Part shown: positions 35,552 to 44,297 of the stretch, piece by piece
How positions within the stretch are numbered: position 1 is the first letter of the stretch
Layout: the number at the start of each line of letters is the position of its first letter
Source of the DNA: Ga0077555 sp050250755
GTDB lineage: Bacteria > Pseudomonadota > Alphaproteobacteria > Rhizobiales > Hyphomicrobiaceae
Length of the DNA: 64,000 bases
Assembly (NCBI GenBank): GCA_050250755.1
Contig: JBFWOB010000020.1
Span: 36,403 to 100,402, forward strand
Direction: 5' to 3'
Notes under the pieces: model-generated
What the model saw: only the letters and a program-made list of their open reading frames with translations
Told to the model about the DNA's origin: nothing
Databases searched by the model: none
Translations under genes and position numbers: made by a program

Positions 35552-36692
35552 CGGAGCCGGAGTCCTGACGGCGCCGATCGTGGAGGCCGTGCAGTTTCTG
35601 GCTCAGCGCGGCGCGTGGAGCATTGCCTGGCTCGATGCGGATCTCTGTGTACGTGAGAGGTTCGGCCCGCTGATGAACCCACTGGCCGTGGGCACGCCCG
35701 TGACCGCTACGCTCGACGCGCTGTTGGGCCTCGAAGACGAGCTCAAACTTCTCAAGGCTCGACGCCAGGACGAGCCGATGGTCCTCGCCAACGTGCTTCC
35801 GCCAGGGGCGACGTCGCGCGGCGAGCGCATGACCATTTCGGTCTACTGGGTGGTTGCTGAGCAACGATACCTATTGCTGATCTCGCGTGCCGCGCCGTTC
35901 GACGAGATCGAAGTCCGACTCGCCGCGGAAGTCCGCGCCAGGGCCATTGCCGAAGCCGAGGTTGCAGCTCAGGCGCGCATCGTGCAGCGGGTCAATCAGG
36001 AGCTCGCAGCAGCCAATCGCGATCTCGAGGAATTTGCATCGGTCATCTCGCACGACTTACGGGCGCCCTTGCGGGGCGTGAGATATGCGGCGACGGATGC
36101 GAAAGCTGCGCTTTCTTCTGGCAACGTCGAGGCGGCATCTAGCGGAATTGGGCGGGCGCTGGCGCTTTCGCATCGCATGAGCGCGATGCTCACCGGCCTT
36201 CTCGACTACGCGCGCGTCGGGCGCAAATCAGATGTCGCCGAGCAAGTTCGAACTGGTGACCTTGTGACCGAGATCGTCGAGTCGATCGCGGCGGGATGCC
36301 AGCAGAACATCGTCATATCGGGTAATTGGCCCTTGATCACAACGGTCGTAGAGCCCCTCGACATCGTTCTGCGTAATTTGATCGAGAATGCCGTGAAGCA
36401 TCACGACCGAGCGGATGGGTGCATTATCGTGGACGCGGAAGTTGACGGCCAGCGGCTACTGCTTTCAATCAGCGATGATGGACCTGGCATCGATCCCGCC
36501 TGGCACGAAGCCATTTTCCTTCCCTTTCGACAGATCGCGGATACCGAGGAGGTGGATGGCGCAGGCATCGGGCTTGCCCTCGTCAAGAAAACCGTCGAGC
36601 GCTTTGGCGGCAGTATAGAAGTGCAATCCAATCCCTCGATTGGCCGCGGCTCGACATTCAAGGTTGAATGGCCGCTCATCCTTCCGGCTTGA
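35526..36692 (+). CDS. Soluble sensor histidine kinase (PAS-like N-terminus)
   Basis: A 388-residue kinase with no transmembrane segment. Residues ~17-122 look like a small PAS-like sensor (WSIAWLDADLCVRERFG, TISVYWVVAEQRYLLLISR). A signalling helix follows (~125-168). The DHp domain has its phospho-accepting His176 in FASVISHDLRAPLRGV. The HATPase domain has the N box NLIENAVKHHD, G1 DDGPGI and G2 GAGIGLALV. It autophosphorylates and probably passes phosphate to the receiver encoded 38 bp downstream. The gene begins inside the last 26 bp of the GTPase gene. Its input may be the GTPase or an internal signal; that is inference. Confidence 0.9.
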   Translation: MQSSAAKADGAGVLTAPIVEAVQFLAQRGAWSIAWLDADLCVRERFGPLMNPLAVGTPVTATLDALLGLEDELKLLKARRQDEPMVLANVLPPGATSRGERMTISVYWVVAEQRYLLLISRAAPFDEIEVRLAAEVRARAIAEAEVAAQARIVQRVNQELAAANRDLEEFASVISHDLRAPLRGVRYAATDAKAALSSGNVEAASSGIGRALALSHRMSAMLTGLLDYARVGRKSDVAEQVRTGDLVTEIVESIAAGCQQNIVISGNWPLITTVVEPLDIVLRNLIENAVKHHDRADGCIIVDAEVDGQRLLLSISDDGPGIDPAWHEAIFLPFRQIADTEEVDGAGIGLALVKKTVERFGGSIEVQSNPSIGRGSTFKVEWPLILPA

Positions 36693-36729
36693 TCCGATCA
36701 GCCACCGTATTGAAGACGACCCAGTGAGA

Positions 36730-37245
36730 ATGAGCATGGCAAAATCCACCGGCGGCAATTTCCTGGCGAAGAAGGCCGACATTACGAAGACGCGCATGGG
36801 ACGGCCCTCGCTCACGGACATCCTGCTTGTCGAGGATGAGAATTTCGACGCCGACCGACTTCGCGCGACGCTGCACATCATGTTCGGCTACGAGATCGAG
36901 GTCCGCCGTGCCAAGACGCTGGGTAGCGCTCTGGATGCGGTGATCGAGCGTGCGCCGGAGGTGATCTTCCTGGACGACTATCTGAAGCCGAATGACAACG
37001 CCACGCAAACGATCCCGTTTCTGCGTCGCTGCGGCTACGAGGGCCCGATTATCGTCGTCAGCGGAGAGGTCGATCGTCAGCGGCGGGGTGTGCTCATCAA
37101 GGCCGGAGCGATCGACGTCATCCACAAAGATGATCTCGACAGCGTGCGCATCGCCGAGGCCATGGCGCGCATGTTCGAAGCGGCCTCAAAAGCGCAGCCT
37201 GCCGCGAGCGCTCGGAAGACAAAGCCATCGCAAAAGGCGGACTAG
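36730..37245 (+). CDS. Stand-alone response regulator receiver protein
   Basis: A 171-residue protein that is essentially one receiver domain with short N- and C-terminal tails. The acidic pair is in ILLVEDE (35-36), the phospho-acceptor is Asp82 in VIFLDDYLK, the conserved Ser is in IIVVSGE and the Lys in VIHKDDL. No DNA-binding or enzymatic output domain follows; the tail is a basic low-complexity stretch. It therefore acts by protein contact, as in CheY- or Rcp1-like systems. ATG at 36730 (or 36736) chosen. It is the last gene of the GTPase/OmpA operon, 38 bp after the kinase gene. Confidence 0.9.
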   Translation: MSMAKSTGGNFLAKKADITKTRMGRPSLTDILLVEDENFDADRLRATLHIMFGYEIEVRRAKTLGSALDAVIERAPEVIFLDDYLKPNDNATQTIPFLRRCGYEGPIIVVSGEVDRQRRGVLIKAGAIDVIHKDDLDSVRIAEAMARMFEAASKAQPAASARKTKPSQKAD

Positions 37246-37414
37246 CTTGGAGTTAACTTAGACACGCGTCCTCTCGGCAATTCGTACGGCGTGCGATGCG
37301 ACGCACCACTTTCGACACGTGCTCTCGCGACTGCTCCCGCACTTTCACAGGGCGTTTCCGTCATATGGAAACCTGCTCTAGGTTTCGCATCAATTCCACG
37401 ATGGGCAGACAGAC

Positions 37415-38737
37415 ATGCAGCGACAGCTTCGGATCAATCTCTTCATTCAGAGTCGCGGCCATCACGAAGCGGCGTGGCGGCATCCGCACTCTTCGGGGTT
37501 GGCATTGACCGACATCGCCTATTATCAGGATCTTGCGCAGCGTGCCGAGCGCGCGCACCTCGACTCGATCTTTCTCGCCGACCAGTTGAACCTGCCCAAT
37601 GACGTGGCGCAGGCGCCGCGCACGTGGCTCGAGCCGATTACCGTCCTCGGCGCGCTTGCCGTCTCGACGCGCCGGATCGGCCTCATCGCGACAGCATCGA
37701 CCACCTATACCGAGCCGTTCAATCTCGCCCGCCAGTATGCCTCGCTCGACCACATGTCAGGCGGGCGGGTTGCATGGAACATCGTCACCTCCTGGGCCGT
37801 CGCGGCGGCACAGAATTATGGAGCAGCGCCGCAACTCTCACACGGGGAACGATACGAGCGCGCCGAAGACTATATGAGCGCCGTGAAGGGACTTTGGGAC
37901 AGTTGGGCCGCCGATGCCGTGCTGGACGATCGCGCGTCCGGACTCTACGCGCGCACCGATCGTATCCGGCCGCTTCAGCACAAGGGGCCGTTCCATGCCG
38001 TCGCCGGTCCCATGAATATGCCGCGCTCACCGCAAGGCCGGCCCGTCCTGGTGCAGGCCGGCTCGTCCGATACCGGACGCAGTTTCGCCGCTCGACACGC
38101 GGAGGCGATCTTCACGGCGCACATGGAGAAGCGCACGGCGCAGGAGTTTTATGCCGACATCAAGTCGCGATCGGCGGCGGCCGGGCGCAACCCGGACCAA
38201 GTTCTGATTCTGCCCGGCTTGAGCCCGATGATCGCGAGCACACAGGCCGAAGCGATGCGGCTGAGGAGCGAACTCGATGATCTCACCGACCCGGAGGTAG
38301 GGCGCCAGAGACTGTCGGGCCGCTTCGGCGGACACGATTTTTCGCACCTACCTCTCGACAAGCCGCTTGCACCCGAAGATTTCCCGGACCCGGACACGGT
38401 CGAGGCTGCGCGAAGCCGTACCGAAGTGATCGTCAGCCTCGTACGGCGCGACCGGCCGACGCTGCGGCAGCTCTTATCTTACCTCGCAGGCGCGCGCGGT
38501 CATTACATCTTTGCGGGCACACCGGAACAGGTCGCCGATCTGATGGAGGACTGGTTCCGCGATGGCGCTGCCGACGGCTTCAACCTAATGCCGCCGGTGC
38601 TACCGTGGATGTTCGACGTTTTCGTTGCGGAGGTGCTGCCTATCCTGCAGCGCCGAGGGCTTTATCGCCGCGAGTACACAGGCACGACATTGCGTGAGCA
38701 CTACGGGCTTTCAATGCCGGAGAGCCAGTTCGATTGA
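37415..38737 (+). CDS. NtaA/SnaA-type FMN-dependent monooxygenase (LLM class)
   Basis: A 440-residue member of the nitrilotriacetate monooxygenase (NtaA/SnaA/DszA/SoxA) branch of luciferase-like enzymes. Hallmarks are the N-terminal GHHEAAWRHPHS, DSIFLADQ, EPITVLGALAVSTRRIGLIATASTTYTEPFNLARQYASLDHMSGGRVAWNIVTS, NYG, HERYERAEDY-like segment (with G at one position), PVLVQAGSSDTGRSFAARHAEAIFTA and the C-terminal GFNLMPP. It needs FMNH2 from a separate reductase, which is not adjacent. Likely substrates are aminopolycarboxylates, organosulfur or other xenobiotics. Single gene, convergent with the CaiB gene. Confidence 0.92.
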   Translation: MQRQLRINLFIQSRGHHEAAWRHPHSSGLALTDIAYYQDLAQRAERAHLDSIFLADQLNLPNDVAQAPRTWLEPITVLGALAVSTRRIGLIATASTTYTEPFNLARQYASLDHMSGGRVAWNIVTSWAVAAAQNYGAAPQLSHGERYERAEDYMSAVKGLWDSWAADAVLDDRASGLYARTDRIRPLQHKGPFHAVAGPMNMPRSPQGRPVLVQAGSSDTGRSFAARHAEAIFTAHMEKRTAQEFYADIKSRSAAAGRNPDQVLILPGLSPMIASTQAEAMRLRSELDDLTDPEVGRQRLSGRFGGHDFSHLPLDKPLAPEDFPDPDTVEAARSRTEVIVSLVRRDRPTLRQLLSYLAGARGHYIFAGTPEQVADLMEDWFRDGAADGFNLMPPVLPWMFDVFVAEVLPILQRRGLYRREYTGTTLREHYGLSMPESQFD

Positions 38738-38774
38738 AAGAGCGCCTGTTGGAAGGCGCCCTTTCGTCAGCGTT

Positions 38775-39998
38775 TCAGACCGTGCCCGACGTCTTGAGCG
38801 TCGCGATCTCGTCAGCCGACTTGCCGAGAACGTCGCGCAAGACTTCATCGGTATGCTGGCCGAGGAGGGGCGGCGGCGTCTCATATTCGACGGGCGTCTC
38901 GGAGAAACGCATCGGGCTGCGCACGAGGGACACCTTGCCCGCCGTCGGATGCGGGATTTCGACCCTCAGCCCGCGTGCCACGACCTGCGGATTCTCGAAC
39001 ACCTCTTTCAGATTGTTGATCGGGCCACATGGTACGCCCGCCTTCTCGAGCGCCTCGACCCATTCGGCCGTCGACCGCTTGCGCATAAGCTCGTCGAGAA
39101 TGGGATCCAAGGCGTCACGATTGGTCACGCGCGCGGCGTTGGTCGAGAAACGCGGGTCCGTTTTGAGCGATGGCTGCCCGAGAAGATCGCAAAGCTTGCT
39201 GAACAGATTGTCGTTCCCGCACGCCAGGATAATGGCGCCGTCGCTGGTCGGTACAGACTGGTAGGGCACGATATTCGGATGGGTATTGCCGAGCCGTGCC
39301 GGCGGCTCGCCGGTCACGAGAAAATTCGCGCCCTGATTGGCGAGGAACCCGACCTGGGTGTCGAGCAACGCCATGTCGATATGCTGGCCCTTGCCGGACC
39401 GCTCGCGGTTGGCGATCGCCGCGCAGACGGCAATGGTCGAATACATACCCGTCATGATGTCGACGACCGGCACGCCTGCGCGCTGAGGGCCACCACCTGG
39501 CTTGTGATCGCGTTCGCCGGTGACGCTCATGAAGCCGCCCATGCCCTGGATCATGAAGTCATAGCCCGGCTTCGGCGCATAGGGGCCGGTCTGGCCGAAA
39601 CCCGTGATCGAGCAATAGATAATCTTCGGGTTTATCTTTTTGATGTCCTCGTAACCGAGGCCCTTCGAGGCAAGATCACCGACCTTGAAGTTCTCGAGCA
39701 ACACATCGGCCGACTTCGCCAGTTCCTTGACCAGGGCCGCACCGGCCTCGCTCGCGATGTCGATAGTGATCGATTTCTTGCCTCGGTTGGCGCAGAGATA
39801 ATAGCCGGCCTCGGTGGTGTCATTGCCGTTCGCGTCTTTGGCCCACGGCGGTCCGAAGGCACGGCTGTCATCCCCCTTCTTCGGGCGCTCGACCTTGATC
39901 ACCTCGGCGCCGAGATCGGCAAGGTTCTGCGCGCACCACGGCCCCGCCAGTACGCGGGTGAGGTCGAGAACGCGAATATGCGTGAGCGGTCCGGCCAT
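38775..39998 (-). CDS. CaiB/BaiF family III CoA-transferase
   Basis: A 407-residue family III CoA-transferase from ATG 39998 (MAGPLTHIRVLDLTRVLAGPWCAQNLADLGAEVIKVERP). The catalytic aspartate is in the PVVDIMTGMY segment. Other family motifs are LLENFKVGDLASKGLGY, YCSITGFGQTGPY, PGYDFMIQGMGGFMSVTG and the C-terminal PLLGQHTDEVL-like end. It moves CoA between carboxylic acids, with acyl donor and acceptor unknown. It is only moderately similar to the formyl-CoA transferase at 60936-62210. Head-to-head with the HExxH protein gene across 237 bp. Confidence 0.92.
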   Translation of the reverse strand: MAGPLTHIRVLDLTRVLAGPWCAQNLADLGAEVIKVERPKKGDDSRAFGPPWAKDANGNDTTEAGYYLCANRGKKSITIDIASEAGAALVKELAKSADVLLENFKVGDLASKGLGYEDIKKINPKIIYCSITGFGQTGPYAPKPGYDFMIQGMGGFMSVTGERDHKPGGGPQRAGVPVVDIMTGMYSTIAVCAAIANRERSGKGQHIDMALLDTQVGFLANQGANFLVTGEPPARLGNTHPNIVPYQSVPTSDGAIILACGNDNLFSKLCDLLGQPSLKTDPRFSTNAARVTNRDALDPILDELMRKRSTAEWVEALEKAGVPCGPINNLKEVFENPQVVARGLRVEIPHPTAGKVSLVRSPMRFSETPVEYETPPPLLGQHTDEVLRDVLGKSADEIATLKTSGTV

Positions 39999-40235
39999 GG
40001 GCGGCGTTCCTTCAACGTGACAGGTTTCTGAAACTCTTCTCTGGGTGTAGAGGCGCCGAGAGAGTGGCGCAAGTGCCGGCGCGCCGTCCGAATCGCATCC
40101 GCGGCGAGGTAGCAATCGGACCACTTACGATCGGTTGCAGGCACAATATTGACGCATCACGCAGCCACAATTCGGACCCTTTCGCGAGATGGCTTGCCCC
40201 GGGGGAAGGCGTGTCGTGGAAGGAGACACCCCGGA

Positions 40236-40820
40236 ATGTGGCGAGCATTTGTGTGCGCGGCAACACTCATCTGGGCGAGCGTTGCAGCGGCGAGTGTCGC
40301 GCGTGCGCAGGACTCTGCGCAGCGCAATGTCAGCGCTCTTCAACTGGCCGGACGGCAGGTCCATTGTGACCGCGTGCGATTACGGCTCGATGGCAGGCTC
40401 GAGAATCTCGGAGCGGCCGCCGTCGACGAGCGGTTGCTACTGCTCAACCCCAGGCTTCTCCGGCGTTACAGCAATACAGTGCAGCTATTCGTCTTCCACC
40501 ATGAGTGCGGGCATCATCGCGTGGGCGGCAGCGAGCTGAAGGCGGATTGCTGGGCCGTCAATCGCGGACTTCGCGATGGCTGGCTCGATCACAAAGGGCT
40601 CGCACAAGTGTGCCGGTCGTTCGAGAACGCGCCAGAAACGGATACGCATCCGTCAGGGCGCCGTCGCTGCGCCAACATCGACCGCTGCTTCGCCACGGCC
40701 GAACTGGACATTGCACGCGAAAAGAAAGAGCACCAGCGGAAGATCGCCGCCGAGGCCATACGCAATGCGCCCAAGCTCGTCGCAGGCCCGCGCCTGCTCA
40801 GGACGAGCGTATTGCGGTGA
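40236..40820 (+). CDS. Exported HExxH (gluzincin-like) protein
   Basis: A 194-residue protein from ATG 40236 with aaggag upstream. The signal peptide is FVCAATLIWASVAAASVARA, cleavage near residue 24. The mature protein has HHECGHH at residues 88-94, that is HExxH with H89, E90 and H93, followed by SELKADCWAV (E100 and D104), the spacing seen in gluzincin-like metallopeptidases where a downstream acid is the third zinc ligand. Several cysteines could form disulfides. I do not recognise the family with certainty; it could be a small periplasmic zinc peptidase. It is convergent with the isovaleryl-CoA dehydrogenase gene (10 bp between stops). Confidence 0.75.
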   Translation: MWRAFVCAATLIWASVAAASVARAQDSAQRNVSALQLAGRQVHCDRVRLRLDGRLENLGAAAVDERLLLLNPRLLRRYSNTVQLFVFHHECGHHRVGGSELKADCWAVNRGLRDGWLDHKGLAQVCRSFENAPETDTHPSGRRRCANIDRCFATAELDIAREKKEHQRKIAAEAIRNAPKLVAGPRLLRTSVLR

Positions 40821-40830
40821 TGATCTGCAG

Positions 40831-42006
40831 CTACTTCGTCTCTTCGAAGAGCTCGCGACCGATGAGCATGCGGCGGATCTCGCTGGTGCCGGCGCCGATC
40901 TCATAGAGCTTCGCATCGCGCAGGAGGCGGCCCGTCGGGTACTCGTTGATGTAACCGTTGCCGCCCAGGATCTGAATGGCGTCGAGGGCGATCTTCGTGG
41001 CTTTCTCGGCGGCGAACAGGATGGCGCCGGCCGCGTCTTTCCGCGCCGTCTCACCGCGGTCACACGCTTTAGCGACGGCATAGACGTAGGCCTTGGCCGC
41101 GTTCATCTCGGTGTACATATCGGCGACCTTGCCCTGGATGAGCTGGAACTCGCCGATCGACTGGCCGAATTGCTTTCGCTCATGAATATACGGCACGACG
41201 ACATCCATAGCCGCCTGCATGATGCCGATTGGACCGGCGGCAAGCACGCTGCGCTCGTAGTCCAGACCGGACATCAGCACACGCACGCCCTTGCCGACAT
41301 CACCCAGTACGTTTTCGGCGGGAACCTCGCAATCCTCGAACACCAGCTCGCCCGTGGATGAACCGCGCATGCCCAGCTTGTCGAGCTTTTGGGCCACCTT
41401 GAAGCCCTTGAACGACGTCTCGACGATGAAAGCCGTGATGCCGCGCGAGCCGGCCTCCGGATCGGTCTTGGCGTAGACCACGATCACCTGCGCGTCGGGG
41501 CTATTGGTGATCCACATCTTGGTGCCGTTCAGGATGTAGCGATCGCCCTTCTTCTCAGCACGCAGCTTCATCGACACGACGTCGGATCCGGCCCCCGCCT
41601 CACTCATAGCGAGTGAGCCGACGTCCTCGCCGGAGATGAGCTTCGGCAGATAGCGGCGCTTCTGATCCTCATTTCCGTTGCGGCGGATCTGATTGATGCA
41701 CAAATTCGAGTGCGCGCCGTATGAGAGCCCTACCGCGGCGGACGCACGCGAAAGCTCTTCGACCGTCACACAGTGCTCGAGATAGCCGAGGCCCGCGCCG
41801 CCGTATTCCTCTTCGACGGTGATGCCATGCAGACCCAACTCGCCCATTTTCGGCCAGAGCTCGCGCGGAAAGCGGTCTGTCTTGTCGATCTCGGCGGCAA
41901 TAGGTGCCACCTCTTTTACGGAAAAGGCGCGGACGGTCTGCCGCAGCTGGTCCGCCGTCTCGCCGAGGCCAAAGTTGAGGGTCGGGTATTCGTTCGGGAT
42001 AGACAT
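40831..42006 (-). CDS. ivd: Isovaleryl-CoA dehydrogenase
   Basis: A 391-residue acyl-CoA dehydrogenase close to the isovaleryl-CoA group. Start MSIPNEYPTLNFGLGETADQLR; conserved AMSEAGAGSDVVSM, GTKMWITNSPDAQVIVVYAKTD; catalytic-glutamate region in GLDYERSVLAAGPIGIMQA (the unusual position typical for IVD); and C-terminus IQILGGNGYINEYPTGRLLRDAKLYEIGAGTSEIRRMLIGRELF. It oxidises isovaleryl-CoA to 3-methylcrotonyl-CoA in leucine breakdown, using FAD and ETF. The methylcrotonyl-CoA carboxylase genes that often follow ivd are not adjacent here. Confidence 0.95.
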   Translation of the reverse strand: MSIPNEYPTLNFGLGETADQLRQTVRAFSVKEVAPIAAEIDKTDRFPRELWPKMGELGLHGITVEEEYGGAGLGYLEHCVTVEELSRASAAVGLSYGAHSNLCINQIRRNGNEDQKRRYLPKLISGEDVGSLAMSEAGAGSDVVSMKLRAEKKGDRYILNGTKMWITNSPDAQVIVVYAKTDPEAGSRGITAFIVETSFKGFKVAQKLDKLGMRGSSTGELVFEDCEVPAENVLGDVGKGVRVLMSGLDYERSVLAAGPIGIMQAAMDVVVPYIHERKQFGQSIGEFQLIQGKVADMYTEMNAAKAYVYAVAKACDRGETARKDAAGAILFAAEKATKIALDAIQILGGNGYINEYPTGRLLRDAKLYEIGAGTSEIRRMLIGRELFEETK

Positions 42007-42153
42007 GGATGCAGCGCTCCTCGGCGGCTTTTATCGTCGTTCGTGCCACGCTTGAGGGTTGGCGGCAAGGTGAGGCTTTGCCCTAATATCAGCAGCGCGT
42101 ACTAGCAACGTGGCTGGGATCAACGCGAGCCCAGGCGATGCCTATGGCGGGAG

Positions 42154-42660
42154 TTGGTGTTGACCGAACTGGACAGCAAGCGACCCGATTCCACCGCGGA
42201 TCGCCCGAGTGCATTTCCATGGCCGCCGGTGCTGCTTTTGGCTGCGATCCTGTTCGCCCTCCTGATGGATTGGCTTCGGCTACGTCTGCCGTTTCCGTTT
42301 GCCGAGACCGACATCCTGCGTTTCGTCGGCTTCCTCCTGATGCTGGCGGGCGTCGTGCTGGTGGTATGGGCCATGCTCCAGTTTCGCCAGCACGCGACCG
42401 CCATTCGTCCTGACCGGGGCTCCAACGCCTTGATGGCGACGGGGCCTTTCGCATTCTCGCGGAACCCAATCTACCTCGGCGAGATCCTCGCGCTGGTCGG
42501 CGCCGGGATCAGCTTCAATCGCCTATGGCTCGTGCTGGTTGCGCCGATATTCGGTTTTGCCGTGCGACGGCTCGCGATCGAACGCGAAGAGGCCTATCTC
42601 GAGCGCCGCTTCGGTTCGTCGTACCTTGACTACAAGGCCCACGTTCGGCGTTGGCTATGA
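42154..42660 (+). CDS. Isoprenylcysteine carboxyl methyltransferase (ICMT)-like membrane protein
   Basis: A 168-residue protein with about four to five hydrophobic segments, and the C-terminal half typical of the PEMT/ICMT-like family: GPFAFSRNPIYLGEILALVGAGI and EREEAYLERRFGSSYLDYKAHVRRWL. These bacterial proteins probably methylate small or lipid substrates with S-adenosylmethionine at the inner membrane; substrate unknown. Start is uncertain: TTG 42154, GTG 42157 or TTG 42160 all follow ggcgggag. It stands alone upstream of the periplasmic coiled-coil protein. Confidence 0.85.
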   Translation: MVLTELDSKRPDSTADRPSAFPWPPVLLLAAILFALLMDWLRLRLPFPFAETDILRFVGFLLMLAGVVLVVWAMLQFRQHATAIRPDRGSNALMATGPFAFSRNPIYLGEILALVGAGISFNRLWLVLVAPIFGFAVRRLAIEREEAYLERRFGSSYLDYKAHVRRWL

Positions 42661-42744
42661 ACATTGTTAGCCAAAATTGCGCAGTAACCATTGATTCGCC
42701 GAAATCGTGTCCCAACTGATTGATGATCGAGGGAGGATTGCGGC

Positions 42745-44064
42745 ATGTCACGGGTTCGGAGTTCGGCAGGTCTGGCGGTTGTCCTTTCGGCAGCCCTCTG
42801 CGCCGGATCAGTTCCGGTATGGTCGCAGGCCGCTCAGCGCGACGCCATTTCGGATATGCTGGCCCGTCAACCCGCACCGCCACCAGCCGGCCGATCCGTT
42901 CCGGGCAAACCGGCCGTGCCGGCACTTGAGCCAGTTCCACCCACGGATCCACGCGCCGGCGATCCAGCGTACGACCAAGCGCAGCGTCTCATGCGCGCCA
43001 TCGACTCGATCCTACAGGATACGGCGCGCAATCGCGGGGAAGCCAAGAAGCTTCCGTCGCGCGACGAGTTCATGGTGCCTCCGATCTGGACCGAGACGCG
43101 TGAGGACCGCGAAGCAAAGATAAAGAACCTGCTCGACTCGACACTGAGCGTCGTCACCGATGTGCCCGTGGTCGAGGTTCAGAAGCGCATCGAAACGCTG
43201 AAAAACAACATCCGCGATCTGGACGACCGCATCGTCAGGCTGCGCGAGAAAAAGCTCGTTGCGCCGAAAGACGGCTTCATGCCGGGTTATGTGACCGATA
43301 CGATCGACAGCCTGACGAACGACATCGAGGACACGCAGAAACGCATCGCCGCGAACCGAAGCGAAATCGACAAGGCGAAGGGTGAGGTCTACGAGGGGCT
43401 GGTCAAGTCCGGCATCCAGATGACGCGCGAGCAGGTGGATCTGCTGCTCGACGGCGTGCTCTCCGGTGATCTGGTTCGGCTGGTTGCGGTGTTCAATTCC
43501 GCCAAGGCAATCGACGCGCAACTCGCCAAGCTGATGGCGGAATCCGGCGAGAACATCTCGGCGGCCCGCAGATATTTCGCCATGCACGCGGCATTGTTCG
43601 CGATGGTCGTCCACGCGCAAGACGCGACCGTTGGCAAAATCGACGAGCAGTATCTGCCGAAACTCGATGCGATCGCCAAGGACATCGCGGCGGCGCGGAA
43701 ACGGACTGCCGAACTGCTGCATGCCGAGAACCGTGCCGACCAGCGCCGCGCGCTCGAAGCCAACCGGGAAAGCCAAAGGCTCGCCGATGAAGCCGCGAAG
43801 GGTTATCGCCGCTATCTCATCCAGCAGCGCGAACAGGTCGCGCGGGCGCGCCAGCGCGCCGCGCATGATCTGAAAATAGCCGACAATACCTATGAGACGG
43901 TTGAGGCGAGCTACCAGCTTCGGCAGCTCATGAAAGACAGCTCGACCTCGTTCGAGGCGATCCAAAAGCTCGAAGCGCCGACGTTCGAACAGATTTTCCG
44001 CAATGAGGAGCTTCGCCGCGAGTTCGAAAACCTCACGCGCAAGCTTGACAAGCCCACGAGCTAA
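42745..44064 (+). CDS. Exported coiled-coil protein of unknown function
   Basis: A 439-residue protein with a signal peptide (GLAVVLSAALCAGSVPVWSQA, cleavage near residue 29). A Pro-rich linker (PAPPPAGRSVPGKPAVPALEPVPPTDP) follows, and then almost entirely helical coiled-coil sequence (residues ~80-435), e.g. VEVQKRIETLKNNIRDLDDRIVRLREKK and ADQRRALEANRESQRLADEA. I do not recognise a named family. It is likely periplasmic and elongated. A ribosome-binding site (gagggagg) precedes the ATG. It lies between the ICMT-like gene and crcB with no clear operon partner. Confidence 0.75.
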   Translation: MSRVRSSAGLAVVLSAALCAGSVPVWSQAAQRDAISDMLARQPAPPPAGRSVPGKPAVPALEPVPPTDPRAGDPAYDQAQRLMRAIDSILQDTARNRGEAKKLPSRDEFMVPPIWTETREDREAKIKNLLDSTLSVVTDVPVVEVQKRIETLKNNIRDLDDRIVRLREKKLVAPKDGFMPGYVTDTIDSLTNDIEDTQKRIAANRSEIDKAKGEVYEGLVKSGIQMTREQVDLLLDGVLSGDLVRLVAVFNSAKAIDAQLAKLMAESGENISAARRYFAMHAALFAMVVHAQDATVGKIDEQYLPKLDAIAKDIAAARKRTAELLHAENRADQRRALEANRESQRLADEAAKGYRRYLIQQREQVARARQRAAHDLKIADNTYETVEASYQLRQLMKDSSTSFEAIQKLEAPTFEQIFRNEELRREFENLTRKLDKPTS

Positions 44065-44297
44065 ACGGGCAGCAGCGCTCTACGGATACGGGTCGTCGAG
44101 CTTCGGGCGTCACTCTGGCGTCGCGTCTGGTCCGCCTTAGGACCTTGATGAGCCTCGACCGCAAGCACCTTGTCGCGGTCGTCCCCCACGAATAGTTGCA
44201 GCTGACACTAGGTGGCCTTCACGAGGCGTTTACCACCGCACTTGCGGCGCAGGTCGGGACACCTGTAGAAGCGCGGGAACAGATTGGATCGCCGCTC

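Noticed and set aside
44065..44297. Fluoride (crcB) riboswitch upstream of crcB
   Set aside because: The conserved crcB-motif core (ggtgatgg and the pairing elements) is not visible; the stretch shows only ordinary GC-rich sequence.
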